From Diplocarpon mali (lineage: Eukaryota > Ascomycota > Leotiomycetes > Helotiales > Drepanopezizaceae): 64,000 bases of DNA. The position numbers and the translations under genes are program-made. Each line of letters opens with the position of its first letter. Positions within the stretch are counted from its first letter, which is position 1. Shown piece after piece: positions 56,290 to 64,000 of the stretch. The stretch is taken from the NCBI GenBank assembly GCA_024741835.1, contig JAENRP010000126.1, positions 1 through 64,000 of the forward strand, read 5' to 3'. A model generated the notes under the pieces. That model was not told where the DNA came from. It made no database searches and saw nothing but the letters and a program-made list of their open reading frames with translations.

Positions 56290-59200
56290 TTTCGCTCCGG
56301 TAGGCCTATATAACCCTTGTATTTCTCGAAAGCGGGTCCTGGCAGAGCTTTTGTAAGGGAATCTGCCATATTATCGTTTCCGGGTATATGAGCTACTATT
56401 ATCTTGCCTTTAGCTACCATATCATCTCTTATATAAAAGTGTCAAACGTCGATATGCTTCGATTTAGCTGAAAATTTTCATTCTTTAGTAAGAGATCTCG
56501 CTCCTTCGTTATCGAGCCATAAGCAAGGTAATCGATCGAGTTGTATATTAAGGTCGGCGAATAGCTTTAGCATCTAAGCTACCTCTCTTAAGCCGTCAGA
56601 AGCCGCCATTATCTCAGCTTATTCACTACTTAGAGAAGTAGATTTTTGCCTATTCACAGCCCAGCTAACAACTCCTCTATTATATTTAATAAGCCAGCCT
56701 TAGAATGACTTCCTATTATTCTCTATAGCCTAAGTGGCATCTGTATAAGCGTCGAATTGATTTGGTTCGCCTTTTCCATATGTAATTCCATCTTCGGCAG
56801 TCTTTTATAGGTATCGTAGGAGGGGTTTCGTAGCTTAGAGGTGATCTTATAAAAGGGTTGCCATATGTTATACCAATTAGCTGACAATATAGGAGATATC
56901 TAGCCTTATAAGGTTCAAGGGGTATATAACGCTTCCTATAATCTACTAGTAAAGTGAGATATCTTTAGGTTATAGTAGCTCGTTAGTATAAGCTTTATCT
57001 GTACTTAATTTCCTTAATACTATACTAGCTAAGGCTAGTAGGTTATTCCCTTTGCAATTAGCCATTTCAAATCTATTAAGAATCTTCTTAATATAGTCTG
57101 TTTAGTGAATTTATAGCGTTTTAGCCTTGCGATCTCGTTCAACTTATATTCTAATAAAGGTGCTAATTAGCCCTAGGTCTTTTCCTTTTTAAGTATTGAG
57201 AATCTTCTTTTTAAAGTAATCGCAATCTTATTGTTTTCCGATAATTAGCATATCGTTTATAAAGACTAATATATACGCAGTTGTATTATTAGCTTGATTT
57301 TCCTATATAAACAGATTTAGATCTACTTTAGCGCTTCATAGGCCAGCCTTCTCTATTTCATCTTTAATTAATAGCCACCATTCTCGAGGTGCTTGTTTTA
57401 AGCTGTATAATAACCTTAGAAGCTTGATATAGGCTTGTTTTCCTTAAAGTTGAGGGTATAATTCGTAGAATAGGTCGCATTCGTCGTCTAGTAGTGCCAT
57501 ATATACGTCTTTAGCTAAGTACGCGTTTAAGAAGGCTATATCAATATCGATTTGCTCGATTTCTAAGTCTCTCAAGGCTGCAAAGGCGAGTAGAACTCGT
57601 AGAGTTATATGCCTAATAACGCTAGCAAAAGTATCGAAGTAATCTACCTTATACTATTGCTTATAGCCTTTTAGTACGATTCTAGCCTTCCTTCTTACCA
57701 ATACTCTATTTACAATCTTATTTCGCAGAATTAATCTCGATTTTATTAGCTTTCTCTTAATAGGAGGTTTACCTAATATTATTTTAAAGGTTCCTACTGA
57801 TTTTACAGCTTCGAATTCACTAAGTATTGCTTCTCTCCATTCTTTTGGATTCTGACTTAGCGCGTCATATACTGATATTACCTCTATAGGAACAGTTGGT
57901 TGATTTCCTATAGAGGTCAACGCACTCTCTTAAATATTAATCTCGCCAAATACTCGTTTTGGCTTCAGCTTCCTACCATACCGTGAGGTAGGAGTCTCTA
58001 TTTGCTTTAGAACGCGTTAATCAGACGCTTTAAGGATATTTTCTATCACCCTTTAAGGTTTAGTACCTCTTACTTCAGCTTCATTGCTATAGATTTACCT
58101 ATTTTCTAACGACTCTAACGTTATAAGTCTTTCAATACTATATACTCTCTCAGTTTTATATACTAGCCTTTCTATAACTCTTATAAGAGGTCTTTCTATA
58201 ATATCTACTGGCCTTATAGGTCTTATTAAGCTTATAGCACCATATGCTAGCCTCCTATTCTAAGGTCTTTCCTACAGTTATACTTCTCTTACGTTATACG
58301 TTGAGTATTCGTCAAATTTGACATCAGCAGATATTAGTTCTTTTAAAGTCTCGACGTTTAATAGCTTATACATCTTTAAGCTTATCATACCTACGAGTAT
58401 CCAAGCTCCTATTATAGTTCTTAACTCGAACTTACCTAGGCCATTTCCTCTATTATTTAATAGGAATGCCTTAGACCTAAATACTCTAATTTTTAAAAGA
58501 TCTTTAGTACGTTTTAAGTACGCCTCTAATAGAGTTAGGCCTTTTAGCTTTCTAAAAGGTAGAGCCTTCGTAGGCCTCCTATTCTTCAGCCTATAGGCCT
58601 ATTCTATAGCGTAGCACCATATATAGCTATTTATCTTAGCGTCATATATGTAAGAGTAAGCTATTTTTATAATTTCGTATATCTAACGTTTGATAACGCT
58701 ATTTAAACTATACTTATAAGCAGGTAAAGGTTCTGAGGTTATACCTCCTTCTAATAGCCATAGTAAGAATCTACCTCCGAATTCTCCTATACTATTATCA
58801 GACCTTTAGTATACTACTAAAGTAGAGTTCTCTATCTTTAGTTGCTTCTTTTAATCTTTGATTTTTAGCTATATCTCATTAGCGCTCTTATTCTTTAATA
58901 ACCTTATCTAATAGCATCTGCAGGCGTTATCTACTATTAGTAGGAAGTAGCGATACCCCCTAATTGATAGCGGTAGTATTCCTAATATATCGGCGTAGAG
59001 TCTTCTATAGATCTTATCTATTCTTATATCTGTTTTCTTATTAAATTGCTCCTTCATTCTACCTATTAAGCAGCTTTCGCAGTTTCTCTCCCCTTTAAGA
59101 GCGATTCGAGCTTCTATATTTAGGCTATAGTTATCGTTAACTAGCTTCTTTAGCTTAGTATAGTTAAGGTGACTTAGTCTCCTATAGAAGAGCTCTAAAT

Positions 59201-60614
59201 CTATTTTATTCGAGTTTTACGATATCGTCTCCATATTAATTAATTTTAAAGGTTGTATAAGGCTAAGGTTTATAGCCTTTTCATCTGCTTTAATTGCAAT
59301 AGCAGTATGCGATCGAGATAAAGTGAATAATCCATTAAGCTATAGTGTAGTAAATACTATATCGTCGCCTTAATACCCTTTTGCCTCTTCTTTACTAAAG
59401 ATTATAGTAATATTATTATTGCCGAGCTTTAAGACTAATATAAGTCAAGTATTGCCAAATGATAGAACGTACTATACGTTATATAGCATCAGTTTATCAT
59501 TAATAATACAGTCTCTATAGCCAATTGCTTCTAAGAGCGCGCCGTTTGCTATTCTAACTTACTTTAGGTTATTCTACTTCCTGATTTTAATAAAATCGTT
59601 CTATACTCTAGAGAAGTATCTTATAGCGCCAGAGTCTACTTTCTAAGAAGGCTGATCTGCCTTTAAGTTTAGAGCTGTCTCGATAGCTTCTATTATTAAG
59701 GCAACTTTACATTTTAAGGAATAAGAGTAGATAGATGAGGTTATATTGTCTTTAGCTATCTAAGCTCTGGCTTTATCTCCTCCTCTTTTCTTCGACTAGC
59801 ACTCTGCTTTCCAATAGCCAGTTTTACCGCAATTATAATATTTCCCTCCTCTTTCTCCCTTCTATATTCCTCCTTGTTATATTCCTCCTCTTCTTCTATT
59901 ACCTCTGCCTCTGTATCTACCTCTGCCTCTATCTCTGCCTCTGCCGCAGCCTCCTCCTCCTATAAGGTAGGCCTTAGCGATTAACGCAGCTGTTTGCATA
60001 GCTACAGGCGCCACCTTTAGCTCTTATCTATACGTCACTTCATACTCTTGAATTGCGACGATTATCTCTTGGAAGGTTGCAGGAGAGGTTTTAAGGTTGA
60101 TTATAATTGAACTCTATATTTCAACTGTTAGGAGACCGTTAAGCAACTGCTTCTTCATTTGGGTATCGTTAGGAGGGTTGCTATAGCCTTGGAGGAGAGC
60201 TTGAATACTCTTGAGTCGTAGGATATAGTCTTTGAACGACTTAGAGTAGGGAATATACTTGGCCTTATTAAACTATTTGATTAAGTTTATATAAGTTTTA
60301 GAGTTCTTAATAAGTTTGCTCTCTCCTACTTTAAAAGCGTTCTAAAGAGCGTAAGTGTCATCGACTATGATCTAGGTGCGATACTTTCTATTGAGGCTAG
60401 GGGTAAGGCCTTTAGCTATAGTAGCTATAGCCTCTTAGTTCTTCTTCTCCTATTTACCTTTAGATTTAGCAGATTTCGGAGGAACAGGGCCGATAGCCTA
60501 TTAAAGATAGCCATTTATAGCTAAGTTTTGAATAGTAGCTGGTTCCTATTCCTAGTAGTTAGACCAATCGAGCTTAATCTTAGCGTTATTATTCTTAGTA
60601 GTCTTCTTAGTCAT
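56290..60614 (-). pseudogene. Copia gag-pol remnant with many in-frame stops
   Basis: Reading the minus strand, most of the polyprotein can be followed despite many stops. Gag starts near 60614 (MTKKTTKNNNAKIKLDW). A CCHC knuckle lies at 59799-59840, but its first cysteine and its histidine are both now tyrosine. The integrase region (about 58900-59110) shows NCESCLIGRMKEQFNKK and GYRYFLLIVDNA. Reverse transcriptase (about 57200-57920) shows LYSLKQAPREWW, and its catalytic motif is FIND instead of YVDD. RNase H (about 56340-56760) shows KSKHIDV and IPGNDNMADSLTKALPG. These replacements and stops are what C-to-T/G-to-A changes would produce. No frameshift was obvious by eye. Non-functional. 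Confidence 0.88.
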
Positions 60615-60776
60615 TTTTGTTAAGTTAGGGTTATTGAAAAAAGGGGTGAAAAAATAGGGGTAAAAAAGGAAGAAAAGGTGTATATATGTAAGGGTATATA
60701 AAGAGGTATTATGTAGTTGTATTTTGCTAAGAAGCAGGTTCAAGATTAAAGAGATTGATTAAGTTAATCGATTCTA

Positions 60777-60789
60777 GGAATTGCTACTA
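60777..60789 (-). other. Probable Copia primer-binding site (mutated)
   Basis: Directly inside the 5' LTR, the element-sense strand begins TAGTAGCAATTCC. A functional site starts TGG to pair with the tRNA 3' CCA end; one G-to-A change would explain TAG. Confidence 0.5.
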
Positions 60790-60913
60790 TAATAGAATCA
60801 AAAGGTGTAGATTCTAGTTCTAGAGAGCTAAAGTAGTATATATACAAGGTAGGCTTACCAAGCCTTAGCCTCCGCTCCGTGCGGTAATCTCCGTACCTTG
60901 TATATTTCTAACA
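60790..60913 (-). repeat. Copia LTR, 5' copy in element sense
   Basis: 124 bp. In element sense it begins TGTTAG, and its end has changed from CA to TA. Same length as its partner with no indels, so the pair can be compared base by base: six transitions, no transversions. Confidence 0.93.
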
Positions 60914-61173
60914 ATACCTACGCATATCTATACGATAGGTATACGTACCTAGGCATCAGTGGACACGATCATATTCCTTGGTTCACATATTGTCCTAGCT
61001 TCCATTGGATGCATTACATGGTGAGAGGAAGGCAGTGCTTTCCTCTACATTCTGTCAAATCTCGACAATAGCAAGTGCGAGTCTTTCAAAAAGTTCTCTT
61101 TCCTCTCCTGGGTCCTCTCCCCATTTCCTCCAACTCCAACATTAATTAATCAAGCCATGTTGTATCTTTAACC

Positions 61174-62907
61174 ATGGGCGCATCTCGAGGCCTTGCCTGG
61201 CCACAACTGATCGCCTTTGAGAGGTCAGACAGTTTCCGCACAACACCCAGCGTTCCTATTGCCGCTGGATTTGTACAGGAACTTGTCGTCCAGTTGGAAG
61301 GCAAGCAAGAACCGTCTCATCGAAGGTCATCATCCTTTGGCGACCGACCTTCAATACCCCCCTTTCGCTCATACTCTGGTCTACAAACTACAGTTCCGAA
61401 CCAAAGTCCGAAACCCGTTGCTGTGTTGGGCAATTCTACCTTGCTTCGAGTCGAGGTTATCCGCGGACTAAAGGCCCGGTCAACCACGAGATCAGAGTCA
61501 GTGGTCTTGCCGCTAGAGCCCAAGGCCGGGAAGGTTGTTTTGGGCATATATCTAGTCCGCCAATTCGGCTCCGAAGACGACGGCGAGGCGGAATCAGACA
61601 CTGTTTCGCGCCCTGCTTTGTCGTCAGTACTTCGAGCTATATCTCCAGCACTCGACCTGGAGAACCTCCCACCCCTTCCTAATTCTCCCTACACGCTCTC
61701 TCAACCTCGGCGTGCACTCACCGGCACCGAGGAAATGTCGCCCCTGAGCACGCCGGTGTCTATCTCTCGACCAGTGACCCCGCTGTCACCTCTCACTCTA
61801 GCAGTCGACACACGCCCTGATAAGCTACTCCGGCCGGGGACACCCTCAACCCTCTTCAGACGTGAAAACGGTAGCGGCATGTCTTTCAACACAGCCGTTT
61901 GGGATCTTGCGCAAGAGGCTCCAGACTACCCTATAGGTGGGAAGTTTGCAGCTCCAATGGATCGTCCCCAGGGGATAACTGCCATTCTTGGAAAGGAGTA
62001 TCTGGAGGCCTCTATGAGCGAGGTCACACCGCTCCTGCAGAGGCACAGCCCGCTCGGAACAAGATCAAACCTTTCTGACCCATGGGAAGGTTCTTCTTGC
62101 AAAGAACATCAGTCTTCTTTAGTTGCCGAACTCTCATCCTCTTCGGAAGAATCACTCAATGCTCAGCAAGCAACAGAGTTGTTCGGGCCAGCGACTCCAC
62201 CGAGTGGAAGATCCCTACAGATGTTCACGGCGCCAGATACTCCGAGAAAAGGTGTCCATATCCATAGTGAGCACGAATACTTGTCGGATGTCGAACCTTT
62301 TGATGGTCCTGTGGAAAATAAACTTGAGAGCACTAATCATGGAACTCAAGTACGAGATTTCGCAGTCGTCACAAAAGTCACTCAGACCGATCAAGTTGAG
62401 GATTGTCCTGACTGCGAGCCAAATGAGAGGAACGCCGGTTCTGCTGATTATGAAAGACTGAGCGCATCGCCATCTGGGGCTGCATCATTGTCTGGTTCTC
62501 TAAACTCAGACCCTCAAAACATTGTCTTCCCAGCTTCTGGCAAGCCGGCCGTTAGCGTCCCTACATTTTCGGGGAACCCTCCGCTCGCTGGCCCAGGAGG
62601 ACTCGGAGTGCCTGGAGTACCTGACCTGACTACAGGACTGGCTATACCAGCTGATATTACCGGCTCTCTTGACGCTCCTGCCACGCCAGCGCCAAGAAAA
62701 AGGCGTAAAACGTTAAACAAGGGCAAGAAAGCCGCACGCAAAGGGCAGAGAGGAGTTCGTAGATGTCGGCACCTGATTTTACGGAAACCAGTCCTTGCAG
62801 TAGTGATGGGGCGACAGCTTGCTGGACCAACATCCTCGGCATTGAGGATGATAGCCAAGGGAAGCTCAGTCGATCTCACGGCGTTGAAAGAAAATAAAGG
62901 CTCCTAG
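61174..62907 (+). CDS. Uncharacterised Ser/Pro-rich protein with basic C-terminus
   Basis: Single-exon frame of 577 aa beginning MGASRGLAWPQLIAFERSDS. No known domain is recognised. The N-terminal 150 residues look the most ordered (GFVQELVVQLEGK; LLRVEVIRGLKARSTTRSES; GKVVLGIYLVRQFG). The middle is rich in SP/TP sites (MSPLSTPVSISRPVTPLSPL), typical of a phosphorylated disordered protein. The C-terminus is strongly basic (APRKRRKTLNKGKKAARKGQ), which suggests nuclear or nucleic-acid association. The start lies 260 bp from the Copia LTR, so the element may influence its promoter. It overlaps by 32 nt with an antisense open frame that I do not trust. Confidence 0.7.
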   Translation: MGASRGLAWPQLIAFERSDSFRTTPSVPIAAGFVQELVVQLEGKQEPSHRRSSSFGDRPSIPPFRSYSGLQTTVPNQSPKPVAVLGNSTLLRVEVIRGLKARSTTRSESVVLPLEPKAGKVVLGIYLVRQFGSEDDGEAESDTVSRPALSSVLRAISPALDLENLPPLPNSPYTLSQPRRALTGTEEMSPLSTPVSISRPVTPLSPLTLAVDTRPDKLLRPGTPSTLFRRENGSGMSFNTAVWDLAQEAPDYPIGGKFAAPMDRPQGITAILGKEYLEASMSEVTPLLQRHSPLGTRSNLSDPWEGSSCKEHQSSLVAELSSSSEESLNAQQATELFGPATPPSGRSLQMFTAPDTPRKGVHIHSEHEYLSDVEPFDGPVENKLESTNHGTQVRDFAVVTKVTQTDQVEDCPDCEPNERNAGSADYERLSASPSGAASLSGSLNSDPQNIVFPASGKPAVSVPTFSGNPPLAGPGGLGVPGVPDLTTGLAIPADITGSLDAPATPAPRKRRKTLNKGKKAARKGQRGVRRCRHLILRKPVLAVVMGRQLAGPTSSALRMIAKGSSVDLTALKENKGS

Positions 62908-63319
62908 CCATTACCCGTCTATAACCTTGCCGGCGTGACAAGTAATTATGAGCCTGCGTTGAAAGACGCGGTTGAAGGATAAGTATGAAATGTACCATAA
63001 TGGTACAGAGACCTCGACGAGGTGATGCGGATAGAGGAGTAGCCTTTGCCTTCTGTGTGGCCAGATTGCCTGCTGTTATGCGCTCAGCCCACGTATTAAA
63101 ACCAGAATGTGAAGTGAAGGTCCCAAGAATTTCCTCTATGGAATCTAGCGTTCTCGTGACCTGTTGTAACATAACTATTAGTAAACAGTCGCCTAAGTGA
63201 GGGTATTCCTGTAACGCCTCGCGATGGACCAAAACCATTTTGATCTTGTCGTAATCATCCCTGAATGCATCAAACCCATGCCCCCGATTACTCAGTACTC
63301 CACAACTACCCCAAACCAA
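62876..63319 (-). other. Antisense open frame of 147 codons, doubtful
   Basis: The frame has a protein-like middle (IVMLQQVTRTLDSIEEILGT) but no recognised domain. It starts 21 nt after the stop of the next minus-strand gene and runs into the end of the 577-residue gene. It could be a gene remnant, an unmodelled downstream exon or chance. Confidence 0.25.
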
Positions 63320-63340
63320 AACTTCCCTCCCAATATATGT

Positions 63341-63861
63341 TTAGATTCTCAAGTTTCTAGCCCGAGAAACGTCCTCCCGCACATCTGGATCAGCCTTCGC
63401 GTACCGCGCAACGGCAGCGTCGACTCTGTCCTTAGCCCTATTCAAGCCGGTGTCTCCCATCACTTTGAACTTTCCGCGCATCTCGAAAAGGGAGAGGAGG
63501 GTTTGGGCACGGTTGAGGTCGGGGTCTGTTGGTGCGGCATGCTGAGCGACGTTAGTGTGTGTCTAGGGCTGCGGAATAAGGAATGGAGTTGGCATGAACG
63601 TACCTCGGAAAGTCCAGTCGGTGTAGAAGTCCCACTTTGATGCTCGCTATCCTTTGACCCCTCTCTCGAGAGCCGTGGTACCGTGACGATTTTCCGGCCC
63701 AGCTTGTCGAATTTGACTGGGCGGCTCTGGCTTGGTGCTGTGTTGGTTGGGGCGCTTTTAAGGGGAGTCAAGAGCGCGAGGGCGGCAGTGGGGTCCTGAG
63801 GAGTGGTGGTGTCAGACTTTGCGGCTGATCGTGCTGAATCAGGACGGCGGAAGTAATCCAT
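63341..63861 (-). CDS. Small uncharacterised protein, possibly extending further upstream
   Basis: My model is complement join(63341..63541,63604..63861), 152 aa from MDYFRRPDSARSAAKSD. The 62-nt intron has a GTACGT donor and a CTAAC branch site, and phase 0 is kept (TGLSE|HAAPTDPDLNRA). The N-terminal half is Ser/Thr/Pro-rich (SRPVKFDKLGRKIVTVPRLS). The C-terminal half is a charged helical region (LLSLFEMRGKFKVMGDTGLN, RVDAAVARYAKADPDVREDV). An in-frame ATG 28 codons upstream (63945) or exons beyond the window edge are possible. No family recognised. Confidence 0.6.
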
Positions 63862-64000
63862 AATCCACGGCGCAACAGTGTAGGGAGGGGGAGCGGCAGA
63901 AGAGCATGAGGTACGAGAACCAGCACCCGCACCTCCGGGGCACAAAGTAGGTGGGGAAGAAGAGGGGAAGAGGGGACGGACAGCATTTTGCAGTGTTTGA

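Larger units (their letters stand above)
55835..60913 (-). mobile_element. Degenerate Ty1/Copia LTR retrotransposon (RIP-like decay)
   Basis: The 5079-bp element is bounded by two 124-bp direct repeats (LTRs) and reads on the minus strand. In element sense the order is LTR, primer-binding site, Gag, zinc knuckle, integrase, reverse transcriptase, RNase H, polypurine tract, LTR. Integrase before reverse transcriptase defines Copia. Flanking pentamers ACACC (55830-55834) and ATACC (60914-60918) look like a target-site duplication with one C/T change. The interior is AT-rich and full of TAA/TAG stops, and the LTR differences are all transitions, the pattern left by RIP. It cannot encode its proteins now. 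Confidence 0.93.

Noticed and set aside
1..64000. tRNA, rRNA or CRISPR arrays
   Set aside because: No T-loop GGTTCRANNCC with matching acceptor stems was found by eye, no rRNA-like sequence was noticed, and all regular repeats lack spacers; CRISPR is not expected in a fungus.

Overview
The window is nuclear DNA of a filamentous ascomycete (Pezizomycotina). The genes are split by short introns, mostly 46-110 nt, with GT...AG ends and a CTAAC or CTGAC branch site just before the acceptor. The proteins are typical fungal orthologues. One LTR retrotransposon carries the transition-only, stop-rich decay expected of repeat-induced point mutation (RIP). The class (Leotiomycetes, Sordariomycetes or another) cannot be decided from the sequence. 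Exon models were built by hand from splice signals, reading phase and family knowledge. No alignment was run.

Layout, left to right. A (GGTAT)n satellite opens the window, followed by a GC-rich BEM3-type RhoGAP (+). Next are ribosomal protein eL36 (+), a UBX4/TUG-type Cdc48 cofactor (-) divergent from proteasome beta-3 PUP3 (+), a SERCA-type Ca2+-ATPase (-) divergent from a 14-3-3 protein (+), the U1 snRNP factor PRP39 (+) and mitochondrial cytochrome c peroxidase CCP1 (+). From 29.4 to 35.5 kb lie a small secreted six-cysteine protein (-), a membrane-anchored helical protein of unknown function (-) and, divergent from it, NOP14 (+). From 37 to 45 kb lie an ER J-protein of the ERJ5 type (-), PRA1 (+) with an uncharacterised gene starting 26 nt after its stop (+), a His/Ser/Gly-rich membrane protein (-) and a second J-protein (+). 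From 47.5 to 55.5 kb there are three minus-strand genes: a 1132-residue unknown, a three-exon LYR protein (SDH6/SDHAF1) and a PWI/SR-rich splicing factor. A degenerate Copia element fills 55.8-60.9 kb, and two uncharacterised genes close the window.

The genes do not form a pathway cluster. Most are housekeeping functions: polarity (BEM3), translation and ribosome assembly (eL36, NOP14), splicing (PRP39, PWI/SR protein), protein quality control (PUP3, UBX4, two J-proteins), calcium transport, mitochondrial redox and complex II assembly (CCP1, SDH6), and vesicle traffic (PRA1). The more accessory content is the secreted cysteine-rich protein, the uncharacterised genes, the Copia element with a cloverleaf-capable LTR, and several pentanucleotide or minisatellite arrays in the intergenic DNA. 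No tRNA, rRNA or CRISPR array was recognised.
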